From Diphasiastrum complanatum (lineage: Eukaryota; Streptophyta; Lycopodiopsida; Lycopodiales; Lycopodiaceae), in contig CM055106.1 of the NCBI GenBank assembly GCA_029204225.1, positions 11,452,539 to 11,516,538 on the forward strand: a DNA stretch of 64,000 nucleotides, given 5' to 3'. Positions 41,989 through 52,695 of the stretch are shown piece by piece (position 1 is the stretch's first letter; every line of letters begins with the position of its first letter). The position numbers and the translations under genes are program-made. The notes under the pieces are model-generated. The model was not told the origin of the DNA. It did not search any database and saw only the letters and a list, made by a program, of their open reading frames with translations.

Positions 41989-43034
41989 GGTTTCCACTAA
42001 CTAGTTTAGCTGTATTTTAGCTATTTTCTTGCTTTTTAGAGTAGTTTTAGGTAGATTTTTGGGTGTTTAGAGTTAGTATTCTGTATTTTTTTTGTGTTTG
42101 GACTGTTCACAGCTAGCGGAAGAGGTGTGAGAGGGTAGAGGAGGCCTTGAACAGCGTCTAAGAGCTTGAAACCCAAACCAACCAGCCAAAAAACCCAAAA
42201 AAAAACACACCAATTTGCATTTTTGGAGGGAAAAAGAGCCTAAAATCTCATCAAATTTTTATATCTCCAGAACCAGTGTGAATTGACCCTTGCACGATTG
42301 GCAGCAGCTCCAGAGTACTGTCCCAGACCTGCATAGAAGCGTGCGAGAGTTAGTTCCAAGCATATTGTAAAAATTAGAGAAAAATCATAAAAAATTCAAA
42401 AAACCCTTGAGAAAATCCAAAAAAATTCAAATCTTCATAAGAACTCTCGCAGAGCCCTCTGAAGTTTCATCTCAGTGAGACCAGGACACAAAGAAGCTTG
42501 CAAGAGTTAGTTTGATATCTAAGTGCCTGTGTGAGAGTTTCCAGTGAAAAAAAGACGGGAAAGGACCAGTGAACCCTCGCAGACAGCAAAATTTTCAGTT
42601 CCAATGGTCAAGAACTCTCGCAGAGGATTCTGAAGTTCCATCTCAGTGAGACTAGAACACAGAAGAGCTTGCGAGAGTTAGTTTGATTCCAGTGAGCAGA
42701 GATCTAACCTAGATCCAGCTACTATGAGCCTTGTCAGAGTTACTTCCCAAGGATCTGAGAGATATCATGTTTTTTATCTGCAAAAACAGCTAAAGAACCC
42801 TCGCACAACCAACCCTCGCACAAGAGAACCCTCGCAGACCAGATTAGTGGAAAGATCTGCATCAATCCAGCTACTATCAAAATCTCAGGTCAATCAGTAC
42901 GAGGAGTAAAAAGTTATCAAGGAAAAACCACCATAAAAGGCCTAAAATTCACTTCCGGCCAATCAGATCGATCAGATCTTTGAGATCCAGACTGCATCTT
43001 ACTAAGATCCAATCGCTTTGGAACCCACCATCGG
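41989..43034 (+). other. Gypsy-B leader with dispersed decamers
   Basis: Non-coding. Ten copies of AACCCTCGCA, AACTCTCGCA or the reverse complement (TGCGAGAGTT) occur: 42342, 42442, 42499, 42530, 42572, 42613, 42670, 42796, 42811 and 42827. Both orientations are used. The arrangement parallels the Gypsy-A leader. Confidence 0.75.
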
Positions 43035-43866
43035 ATGAATTTGAGATCAGGACAATCAATAGTACGAAGGATAGAAAATCAAGCACCACACCTTTCTAGA
43101 TTAGCAACTGTGCAACAAGAGGCAGAATCGGAACCAGCACCAATGGATCCAATGGGCCAATCCATATTTGTCGCTCGCTTGCAAGCAGTCCGGAGAGCAC
43201 TACAGATGGAAATACCAAAATATGACGGATCATCAGATCTCATCCGATTCCTCCAGATCTACGAGAAAGCTTGTGAAATCTATGGCAAATGGACACCTAT
43301 GGAGAAGCTGATGTTGTTCCCCATGTCCTTATTGGCAGTGGTTCAGGATTGGTTTTTCAACCTGTCAGAGGAAGAAAAATCAACCTGGGAAGCGGTTAAA
43401 GCGGCTCTTACTGAGCAAAGTCAAGATGGAAAAATGAGAAAGGGTCAGAGACTATATTGAGCGGGTCAAACACTTACGATCCGAGTGCAGTGTAGCCCTA
43501 ACTCCTGATCACACGGTGACTATGTGGTTCCTAGACGGACTACCACGAAGCATCAGAAGAGAACTGAAACGACGGGAGCAGTACGCTACTCTACAAGAAG
43601 CTATGGAAGATGACATCAGGGAAGATGATGAGGTATCTGACGACGAATATCCATCCACCCACACCCCTACTCCCTCGTTAGCATCATCATCATCAAACGC
43701 ATCTGCTCTATCCACAGAACTACTGTTGGAGCAAATGACAAAATTACACAAACAACAGATGGAGCAACTTACGACGCAGTTTGACCATAAACTGAAAGCC
43801 TTACAGGGAGCTGTAGCAGTAACGCCACATCAACCAGAACCAAACCAGCTGCATCATTGCAGCTGA
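43035..43866 (+). pseudogene. Gypsy-B gag
   Basis: ATG at 43035 (MNLRSGQSIVRR). The capsid core has MEIPKYDGSSDLIRFLQIYE and MLFPMSLLAVVQDWFFNLSE. After a frameshift near 43420, VRDYIERVKHLRSEC and MWFLDGLPRSIRRELKRREQ follow. An acidic, Ser-rich linker and a Gln/Lys-rich coiled stretch (LTTQFDHKLKALQ) come next. The zinc knuckle is missing because the sequence jumps to integrase after 43866. Confidence 0.85.
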
Positions 43867-43877
43867 AAAGGAAAGAC

Positions 43878-44109
43878 ACAAAGATGGCATGATCGCAGAT
43901 TACAAAAGAAGGATCTTTGCTCCAGAGATCTGGTCTTGATGTATAAAACCAAGGCGATCAAGGGAAAGTTAAAATTCACAGTCGAAGGTCCTTATCGGAT
44001 CAAGGAAATTCTTAATCATGGAGCCGTGAATTTAGAAAAGCTAGATGGGACACCATTCGATACGCCCATCAACGGTAGCCGGTTGCCCAAGTACTGGCCA
44101 CCACAGTAA
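43878..44109 (+). pseudogene. Gypsy-B integrase C-terminal remnant
   Basis: The frame reads RWHDRRLQKKDLCSRDLVLM, KGKLKFTVEGPYRIKEILNH and GAVNLEKLDGTPFDTPINGS, ending PKYWPPQ at TAA 44107-44109. This is the usual end of plant gypsy Pol (GPYxV...GAVxLxxxxGxxFxVNGxRLKxY). Gag is joined to it nearly directly, so several kilobases of pol were deleted. Confidence 0.8.
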
Positions 44110-45204
44110 GAGAGATCCAGATTGGTGATGGCACATTACGAAAAGCTATTTAGCTAAACCATCACCATTAGATCTAGGAAGATCAAGCCAAATCAAGCTA
44201 GATCCATCAAGATTCGGCCAGATCTGGCAAGATCGAAAAAATCCATCAGAATCCAAGGAGGATCCAGATCCAGATAGGATCAAGAAGGAAGTAGATCATC
44301 AAATTGACTGATGGATCTATTACCAAGTATCCATCAGAACTTCCAGAGAACTACCAACAGTCAGATCAAGCCTGGATGAAGCTGATTACTAGTTTACAAA
44401 AGTTAAAAATCAGAAAATCTCAAGATCTCGTCAAAACACACTCTAAAAGAGTACTTTTTTCATGATTTTTTGAGATCCCCTGGGAGATAGCTCTTGAAAC
44501 TTGGACAGTCACCAAATCTGACCCAAATGCATCCATGAAAATCTCTACGAGAGTTCCTGATGGAGAAATCACCATTTTTTTAGTGTGTGCAAGGGTTCCC
44601 AGAAGCTGAATTTTCAGAATCCTCGTAGAGCATCAAGATCATCTTACCAACCCTTGCAAGGTGTCTAAATGGAATCAGAGCAATGAAATTAGCCTGCCTA
44701 CATGGTCTAATCTTAAAAATTCAATCACAGAAACAAGTTGTGCGAGAGATCACTTCCTGCAAGAGTTGAACCCTCGCAGATAGCCTGAACCCTCGCAAAA
44801 CCTTCGCATAGCAGTCAAATCACCTTTTGAACTCTCGTAGACTTCCCTGAGGTCTTAGAATTTTGTGAAGAAGGTGTCTGCCAAGGTTTGGGTGAAACTG
44901 AACAAGAGAAAGTGGATTTCACCTAATACGCACTCTAAATTCCACTATATAAGGGCTGAATTCGAGTCATTTGTCACCTTTGCTAGCGAAGCTCTACCGA
45001 CATTTACACTGCAATTACCAAGTTCTCCATTTGCGACCAAACTTCCTACCAACTATCATCTGCTCATAGTGAACACCGATCTACGCTCTGAACTACAATA
45101 CTTGTCATCCAACACTCGTAATTCACAGTTTTTGTTGTTTCCACACCTTTTTATCTTTTCCATTGTTTTTCCTACTTTTTTGACCTCTAATCATCACTGC
45201 TAAC
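44110..45204 (+). other. Gypsy-B 3' non-coding part with decamers
   Basis: No gene down to 45204. Eleven or so decamer copies (AACCCTCGCA and variants, both orientations) lie between 44546 and 44839, the densest group being 44757-44808. One copy, AACCTTCGCA (44799), is intermediate between the Gypsy-B and Gypsy-A forms. Confidence 0.7.
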
Positions 45205-46056
45205 ATGGCCTCCTCATCCTCTTAAGACACTGGCACCAAACAGGTGATCCTGCGTGAAATCCTTGAGGCCACATAGATTTGGCCCTTACCCTCTGACGTT
45301 CTGATCCAACCATGGCTGCAGACAGCCAGCCCACTTCTAGAGGCAATGGTTTTTTACCTGGCGCTTTTCCATTTTGAGATTAACATGGGCCTCGCCCTTC
45401 ACTCTTACGCCACCTGGGATGAGGAAAAGACTCACTTCCACTTCGTGTACCAAGGTACCACGTACAAGGTCAGGATAAACTCAGACTCGATGGTCACCAT
45501 TGGCATTATGTCCGGTGATCGTCAACCCATCTCCCATCGCCATGCCAAAACTATGATCAAACCGTTCATCACCCAAACCGCACCAGAAATCCCAATCTAG
45601 ACTAACAATGGTTACCTGATAGATGCTATCACGGAACCCATCATTCAGACGGCTGCGCATCTGTTGAATAACTTTCTGGTTATTTCAACATTTCACAAGG
45701 ACAGAATCCAGTCTAAGCTGCTGAGTCAGATAGTGGAATCCTTTCTGGAATTCTCTGGCCCCTCAGTTGTACCGTATGACTAGCATAGCTTCGTTATTCG
45801 TGAACTAATCAACTCCATCAAGTCCAACAACCGTGAGCATATCGCAGCAGGCTCCTTGTTGTGTAACTTTGTCTGTGCACTTCTCGAGGTGAAAGTGCAC
45901 GGTTTCCAACGCTCATCCCTTTTGTCCACCCAAGTGTCACACACTAACCTTTATCTGCCATCCCAAACATCCACCTCCTCCCAACCTGCAGTTATTAACA
46001 CAACGGCCAGCAAACGAATGCGTGGCGCTGTCTCTACATTAGAGTTTACTTTTTAG
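45205..46056 (+). pseudogene. Gypsy-B additional 3' ORF of unknown function, with four stops
   Basis: One continuous frame from ATG 45205 into the 3' LTR is interrupted only by TAA (45223), TAG (45274), TAG (45598) and TAG (45781). All four could arise from CAA/CAG by C-to-T change. The predicted protein (about 280 residues) has LPSDVLIQPWLQTASPLLEA, FHFEINMGLALHSYATWDEE and THFHFVYQGTTYKVRINSDS. I see no membrane segment and cannot assign a domain. Extra ORFs after pol are known in Athila/Tat-type plant elements; equivalence here is only positional. Confidence 0.6.
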
Positions 46057-46664
46057 ACTTGGGTCCAATTTTGGACTCACATGGATTTTCAATGTACTTT
46101 TTATGGGCCCTTGGATCAAGTTGGGTCCAAGATGAATGGATAGGATCAATGTGAATATTAGCCAATAGCATTGAGGGGCAAGGGCCTTCTTCATTTTATA
46201 AAAAGGCACCATTTGTACACTTTTGGATGCTTAATAGAGAGGAGGAGACTCTACTATTTTGAGAGCTCAAGCATCATCATTTGCTAATCAATCTTGCTTA
46301 TGCTATTGTTGTGTGTGCTTGTTATTTCCATTTCTTCCATGCTTTTTGTTTGTGATTAGTTAAGGTTTCTCCATAAGCAATGACATTGAGCATTTGAGCT
46401 AACCTCCATCTCATCTCTCTCTCTTTCTCTCTTCTCTTCTCTCTTCCTCTTCTTGTCTATCCTTTCCCTTCACCCAAAAGCATGATGAATGTTAGTGTAG
46501 AGGAGTAGAGTTAAAGGAGGGTAGTGTTAGTGGTGAATAGAGTTAAGGGAGAAAGTAGGAAACTAGCTAAAAATAGCATCTATGCATAGTTAGGTACCTA
46601 TCCAGTGATCTAACCCTTGTTGATAGGCGGGAGGGCTATACTATGCGAGATCTTCGACCCTACA
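46039..46664 (+). repeat. Gypsy-B 3' LTR, 5'-truncated
   Basis: Matches 41334-41967 with small indels. The preceding about 190 bp of the LTR are missing, and the extra ORF joins it directly at about 46038. Followed by the target duplication TAGAT. Confidence 0.9.
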
Positions 46665-46818
46665 TAGATTGATTTTTTGTGTTGAGAATTTGTTCTCACA
46701 TCTGTTGCTAGATTTCATAGGTTGGATCAACATATGTGTTAGATCCTTGATTGAGATAGCAAGCAACATCCTTTCAACTCCATTTTTTATCATTACTAGA
46801 ATTTCTCATAGAGAAGAT

Positions 46819-46989
46819 GTTTTCATCTGGTTCATATTTCTTAGAGCAGAGTGAGAGATTAACATCTTCCAATTATGCAATGTGTAAGATCAGAATGGAA
46901 TCATTATTGATTCTACAAGATGTAATGGATATTGTGAGTGGAGCTGAAGAAGAACCTACTGCACCTAATGAAGCTGCATTAAGCCACTA
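46819..46989 (+). pseudogene. Copia-C2 gag N-terminus, cut
   Basis: ATG at 46819 gives MFSSGSYFLEQSERLTSSNY, then MCKIRMESLLILQDVMDIVS. This matches the start of Copia-D2 gag (SSNYSTWKVRMESL) with Trp lost. It stops at TAA (46987-46989), beyond which homology ends. It is separated from its LTR by Gypsy-B. Confidence 0.75.
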
Positions 46990-47439
46990 ATACACTGTCT
47001 ATCAAATCTATCCTATGATCCACACATTGGTTTGGCCCACTCACCACATGCCACATGTGCCACATGCACGTATTGATTCCATCCTTAGGTTCCTAGCTAC
47101 ATGCCTCTCTACATTCCGCAAAAGGAGGCCTAGTCCAATGAGAAACTAAAACGTAGCAATTACTCCTGTAATGAGAGTGATTTTAGGCCCATGACTTGTT
47201 TATGGGCCTAAAATCAAAACACCTTTAAGCCTCATCTCTTGACCTCGTGTCTTTCTTTGGAGTTTCCCCCATACCTTTGGGCACTTGGGTTTCTATGACA
47301 ACAAACAACTCTAGGTTGTGACACCAAAAGGTCTAGTACCCATGAAATTTCAGTGTGAAAACTCACTCGTATGAAGATAATTCAAGGCCATTACTTGCTT
47401 ATGGCATAATTATGATCGATAATGAGATCAACTTCAAGA
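46990..47439. other. Unassigned spacer
   Basis: No gene or repeat family recognised. Short CCACATG-type runs near 47045-47070. Confidence 0.4.
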
Positions 47440-47463
47440 GTACGGGGGGTGGAAGGCTCTGAT

Positions 47464-47548
47464 CGAGGGCCTTCCTTGCAGGGAGGGTCCTTGCCCGAGG
47501 GGGAGAGCCCGAGGGCAGGGCCCCGACCTGCAAGGAAGGCCCGAGGTT
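47464..47548. repeat. GC-rich nested hairpin
   Basis: Arms GAGGGCCTTCCTTGCAGG (about 47465-47483) and CCTGCAAGGAAGGCCCGAG (about 47529-47547) are inverted repeats. Inside them are CCTTGCCCGAGGG and CCCGAGGGCAGG. The whole 85 bp would fold into one long stem and stands out as GC-rich in an AT-rich window. Confidence 0.75.
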
Positions 47549-47652
47549 TCGGGCCTTCCATGACGTAATACCAATGTGCGACGGCCCCATGCGTGGACGT
47601 GTTTTTTTTTTTTCACTTTATATTGCAATTTTTTTTTATGTTTTTTGTTTTT

Positions 47653-47841
47653 CCGGTGGAATGTGCATGTGGACAGCCATGAGGGGATGCCACATAGCAC
47701 ATCAGCCAATGAGAGGCTGTCACATAGCACATGATGTGCTATGTGGCAGCCCCTCATTGGTTGTCCACATTCACATTCCTGTGAATGCTCATGTGCTATG
47801 TGGCAGCCCCTCACTGGCTGTCCACATGCACATTCCATCGG
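47653..47841. repeat. Foldback structure: nested inverted repeats
   Basis: An outer pair, 47653-47702 and 47791-47841, is about 50 bp long and nearly complementary. An inner pair, 47708-47732 and 47734-47758, shares 23 of 25 bases around a one-base centre. The units are variants of one block (ATGTGCTATGTGGCAGCCCC...), also repeated in tandem (47734 and 47791). No coding content; ORFs here are by-products. It may be a foldback or MITE-type element or a hairpin RNA source. Confidence 0.75.
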
Positions 47842-47996
47842 AATGCTCATGTGTTATGTGTCAACATTTGATTGGCTGATTATGGAAGAATGATCATCTA
47901 AAATTTTGGTTCTAAATTCCACATGAACATTGTGTTGGGGAGGTGCCTCCAAAATACAAAGCAAACCTGAGCAATAGGTATGTGTACAATACTTAC

Positions 47997-48101
47997 TTTC
48001 TTCATCAATGTCCTCGTTGTGACAATGTTCGAAGGTGAGTGTTCATCTTCTTCCATGATTGAACACAGAACTCCCACAGCATTTAATCCAGCCTTATCCA
48101 T
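47997..48101 (-). other. Possible isolated coding exon, low confidence
   Basis: On the minus strand an ATG opens 35 codons (MDKAGLNAVGVLCSIMEEDE...) ending at a perfect splice-donor-like GAAA|GTAAGTATT. No matching acceptor or further exon was found, and the peptide matches no family I know. It could be a captured gene fragment or chance. Confidence 0.2.
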
Positions 48102-51029
48102 CGATGCGAAACATAGTTAAATAGATTTGCTTCTTCAGTGGTAGCTCCTTGATGGGCAATATCTAGATGCACGATATCTCCTGATATAGCACCATTCCTG
48201 ATCAATTGTGATTATCCTTGCTCCTTGAAAATCCCTACAGTCTTATCATCAGTGGTTCTCCTTGGGACACACACCTGCTCGGATACAAAAGAGTGACCAC
48301 TTACCTCCCACATAGCCTCACTGTCTCATCATCTTATCAGCTTGGAATAGTGGGTGTACCGCTTCTTGACAACGATAGGAATCACTATTTAGTAACTATG
48401 CACAACATCTTCGTGTCATAAAGTTCAGGTACAGTATTCCAATCCTTGTCTTGCAATCTACATTCGTATCTCAGACAGGTCGCAATCATTCTTATCATCA
48501 TCACATTGCACAGCTCTTTCTACTGACTTATAGCCATTCCTTTACTTTTATCAAAAGAGATGTCACATCCGACCACGGAACACTGGGCTACCGGGCTGTC
48601 TAGAAAAAGTCACCCTTCTTAATGAGCTAGTATCATCATAACATAGACGTATACTTTTATTAAAGTACAAACATATCTGATTTCTATCTGTCTATGAATA
48701 CTACTAAATGAAACCTCCTTCCATGCTAAAAAACTTCATCCACAATTTAGACTGACTTCATGCTAAAAAATTCACCCTCTCTTCTCTCAGCTCATCGGAA
48801 TTCCACCGCCTTCTTCTCGCTTGACCGGCCATCGTCGCGTGCTATAAGAATCTCATGACTTGTTTTTATGTTTTCTACATAAAATGGAAGCTATCGCACG
48901 ACACCTGATCACCTCACTTGTGTCCAATATCCTTCTCGGACCGGTATGGGACCCGCTATTCAGCTCATCCTGATCCACTCCACTTGTGGTGATACGTTTT
49001 TCACAGTACCTATCTCATCCCAATCAGTTTTTCAAGCTGCCATCGTCGATCCGATACCTGCATTGGGAAACTGCGAGTCCCAGCACTATTAAATCAGGAC
49101 TTGCCCAGAGAAACCATTTTTTCTATTGTTGTATCACTTATGCACGAAGCAGCTCAAGACGAACCACTGAATCTATAGTCTTGAAAGGATGAAACGCACC
49201 GTTTCAGAGCCAGAGCTCATTGAGGTTTAATTTTGGAAAGAACACAAAAGTGCAGTGCTATTTGAAGAAACTTACACCAATCCCGATCCCCACTTCACGG
49301 CATCTTATCAAAATAGAATTATTGAGATCCGCCTTGTTGTTCCATGTTTAAGAGATTATAGTGTTAGGATTACAGCCCTGGAAGAAGGACGATGGAGATG
49401 CAGAAGATGAAGCGTGTCGTGGCCATAGTTCAGCTTATTATAATGCAGTCTTTCATAAAGCCAAGTTTTGGTACGAAAAGCCAATTGAATTTATATAAAA
49501 ACAAGTGATTTTGGCACGCCACCTAGCCCTCCATACTTCCTTAATTTATTAATTCTTATGAAACAAAATGTATGGGGTAAAAGCGACTTGGATGGGATTC
49601 AGATGGTTGTGTGACAAGTCCAACATAGCGGTTGTAATTGGGTGGGTGGGTGGGTGTGTGCATGCATGCCATGGATCTTTTGTATGTCCTTCTAGGCTCA
49701 AAAAACAATGCACAAATTGTAGAAAGTGTGAACATGTCTTAAGCTTGTTGCTTGATCAAAGTTAGGCCCTACCGTATTGTTTTCATGAATCACTAGGTCT
49801 GGAAAACAACGCATAAATTCTAGAAACCACCAACTTATTCGATGCTCATTGTTTATGTGTTAGGGGATTGGACTATATTAAAAAAAGATACGTACTACGC
49901 TCATGATAGTTTATACCAGTGTTGGGTGGTTCTCACAAATTTATGATACTCGTTGATTTAGGGTATTGCACATTTTTTTTTTATACCAATAATTGTTGAT
50001 TCAGGGTTCTACATTTAAATCCTTTCCACCTAGCAGTTATAAATAATGTCGTACAAAAATAATTCTCGACGGCTCTCAATTTGCTAGTTATTGCTTTACC
50101 AAGAATTGTCGGGTCCTATATCAGACCTCAACATGTATTATTTTTACAAATCATGATGACAATTATACATATTTATGTTTGAAGAATTATAGAGAAAAAA
50201 ACAGGTTTAGATAATTTGGCCAACATTAAAAAAAACTCTTAGTGCACATTATTTGAGCATTCCTCCACTTATCAACTACTCAAATAAAAACCTCAAACTC
50301 CCTTGAAATGCCTACAAGATTTTAATTGTGCACAATAATCGCACCACGATTGAATAACTTAGAGAAATCACACTTTATTTCAAAATTGTTGTTCTCATTA
50401 ATCATTATTATTAGATTTATTTTTGATTTATCTGATATGATGACATCAACAGAAGAGCATTACGATGTGCCTAACCCACCACTCTTGTAATCCATGATTA
50501 GTTATAGATTGTTTAATCTATCTAATCAGATATGCTACTTTGAATATATGCAGTTGCTAGATGCATCAAACAGTAATAGATAGACAATATACAAAATAGA
50601 AGTTCACCTGTGAGCGAGACAATTTTGTAGCAGGATCCACAGAGATCCAAGAAGTCCGCTAGTAAGCAAGACACTACTCGTGGGAGAACACCGCTTCTCT
50701 CATGCCAATGCACTGTGTGGGTCTGTCACACAGTGCTTGAAACAAAGAGGATCAATAGATGATGTTGTAGTTGTAATGCGCATATCATTCTAAATCTTGT
50801 CTGATCTCGAATGAATTATTGTCTGCTATTGCTCGTGTGTCTCATTCACTTGTTTTATCCATTCTGCACATTGGCTCAATTTTGTTGAATGCTGAATTTT
50901 ATAATGTAGATCAGCAGTGTTTGTCTACTTTCTGGAGGATCATAGGAATGATATAATAGGCAATGACCAGCAATCATATGCGCAATCCATCCAAATTGAT
51001 TTCGTTGGCGATTTATATTTTTGCATCAG
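48102..51029. other. About 2.9 kb without a recognised gene
   Basis: Only short ORFs. The last few hundred bases before 51025 probably contain the 5' LTR of Copia-A2 (its end TTTTTGCA lies four bases before the primer site), but its start could not be fixed. Confidence 0.45.
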
Positions 51030-51137
51030 TGGTATCAAGGCCTGTTATAGTCTGACATAGCCACAAAGCTATCAGATCTAGGAGGCTAAGCGTGCACGAC
51101 AAAGAACCATTAACAAGTGAGAACACAATTCACAACA

Positions 51138-52186
51138 ATGGCTTCAATAAACAGTATACAATCAAAGATCTGTACAATCCTCGACTCATAAGGATCTAAC
51201 TTCCTAGCATGGAAGGTTAAGACCTCGCTTATACTAAAGGGAGAAGGATTATCTCCCTGGGTAGATGGCACCGAGGAGATGCCTACAACAACAGGCAAGG
51301 AGCTACGCGAATGGAGAGAGAAGAATGACAAGGCAGTAGTTGTGTTATCATCATCCGTTGAGGATAGCCTAATTCTTGACCTGGCTACACTCTCTAAAGC
51401 AAAAGAGATGTGGGATACTTTACTCACAAGATTTCAGATGAAATCACATAGTCAGATCATGCTACTCGAAGATCAGTTGACAAATCTGCAATGGGATGGC
51501 AAAGACCTCACTTCCTTTATCAGAAAGATGAAGGATCTATTTCTTTCATTACACAACTCTGGAGTAGAAAATGTAGTATCAGCAGAGAAGCAGCTTACTT
51601 ATTTGTTGAGAGCTTTACCAAGATCCTTCTAGACAACCATAATGCTGCTAGCAAAGGATCCTACTATGACACTTGAAAAGGCAGTGGTTGGGATTCAAGA
51701 ATAAGCCAAAGCTTGAGAGCACCTTGATCACAAGGATGCCTTTGACCAAGCTCTCTACAACAAAAAGGATAAAATGAAGAAGCCATTCAATCCTAAGACG
51801 GTCAGATTGAAAGCAGGATCGAGATCAGCAAGCAAAAGGAGCCAACAAAGGCAAATGGAAGAATAAAGAAAAGCCGAAACAACAGAGTGGAGACAAGAAG
51901 ATTTGCGTGAGATTCAAACGCGAAGGACATACTGTCAATTTGTGTTGGCTAAATCCAAAAATTGAGTGTATCCATTGTCATAAGAAGGGTCATGCAGCCA
52001 TGGACTGTCGCCAAAACCCAAAAAACAAACAAGCTCAAAGCAGACAGGAGAACAATAATAGTTCGTCCTATGTCGAGGAGCCAAAGAGCTCGAAGATGGG
52101 CAAAGAAAGATCAAATCACAGAAATTCGACCGCCTACATCTGTGCAGACATGTGTGCAGTATCAACACCTGATACAGAGGAGGTAA
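51138..52186 (+). pseudogene. Copia-A2 gag
   Basis: The ATG at 51138 opens MASINSIQSKICTILDS, then a TAA, then in the same frame NFLAWKVKTSLILKGEG, ELREWREKNDKAVVVLSSSV and AKEMWDTLLTRFQMKSHSQI, to ALPRSF. After shifts near 51630-51900, CVRFKREGHTVNLC and an intact zinc knuckle CIHCHKKGHAAMDC (CX2CX4HX4C) follow. Full-length layout for a copia gag, but with several interruptions. Confidence 0.85.
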
Positions 52187-52674
52187 TCCTTGATTCAGGA
52201 GCTACCTTGCACTTCGTTACATCAAGACGGATAATGTATAACTTTTGAAGTGCAGATCTATCAAGATTTATCATTCTTGGAGATGGATCAAAGCATCAAG
52301 TGAATGGTATTGGTTCACTATGGCTCAACACAAATGGCAAAGACAGACGACTCGAAGATATTTTGTTCATGCCTACACTGCAGCAGGACTTGCTATCAGT
52401 GGCAAGAATAGCTGATGCAGGGATGTGTCTAACGATCTCATACGAGGCATGCAATTTTATTGATGCTGGCACCAGTACACTGATCACTCAAGGTAGAAGA
52501 AAAGGCAACTTGTATCACTTGAAGGTACGTCTACCTGCAAATCAAATACATCAGATCCATGATAATTTGTCAGATATTATATGGCTCATGAGACTATGCC
52601 ATATGAATTCCATGGCACTATATCAATCAAAAGAGAATGAAGAGCGCCAGCAAGATTTGAGCCAGGCAGCATAG
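52187..52674 (+). pseudogene. Copia-A2 protease and pre-integrase stub
   Basis: VILDSGATLHFVTSRRIMYN contains the catalytic DSGAT. After a TGA come ILGDGSKHQVNGIGSLWL, LFMPTLQQDLLSVARIADAG and the start of the pre-integrase block (MRLCHMNSMALYQ). The next about 30 codons are unrelated, then RT begins, so the whole integrase was excised. Confidence 0.8.
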
Positions 52675-52695
52675 CTTTCACATCATAAGAGTATT

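Larger units (their letters stand above)
41146..46664 (+). mobile_element. Gypsy-B: Ty3/gypsy deletion derivative
   Basis: 5' LTR (41146-41967), tRNA-Asp-type primer site, leader, gag, a remnant of the integrase C-terminus, a 3' non-coding part, a further ORF with four stops, and a 3' LTR lacking its first about 190 bp (46039-46664). The perfect target duplication TAGAT (41141-41145 and 46665-46669) shows it inserted as a unit. Protease, RT, RNase H and most of integrase are missing, so it is a non-autonomous or dead copy. Gag is related to Gypsy-A. Confidence 0.9.
39396..46989 (+). mobile_element. Copia-C2: Copia-C family element carrying two younger insertions
   Basis: It has a plus-strand LTR (39396-40520) homologous to the Copia-C LTR, a primer site (40521), leader (to 41145) and, after the Gypsy-B insertion, a gag start (46819-46989). 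The sequence then ends abruptly near 46,990, so only about 2 kb of the element itself remains. A 392-bp TRIM sits inside its LTR (39561-39952) and Gypsy-B in its leader (41146-46664). Both have clean target duplications, fixing the order of events. Confidence 0.75.

Noticed and set aside
42724-42909. Short plus-strand ORF in the Gypsy-B leader
   Set aside because: It overlaps the decamer repeats and has no counterpart in Gypsy-A.
41989-44840. Reading AACCCTCGCA repeats as telomere-like sequence
   Set aside because: They are dispersed, in both orientations and not tandem; the plant telomere unit is different.
45205-46056. Calling the Gypsy-B 3' ORF an envelope gene
   Set aside because: No signal peptide, membrane segment or similarity to envelope proteins could be seen; only the position would suggest it.
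47434-47879. Overlapping ORFs on both strands (138 and 101 codons)
   Set aside because: They follow from the inverted repeats, show mirrored low-complexity peptides and have no family signature.
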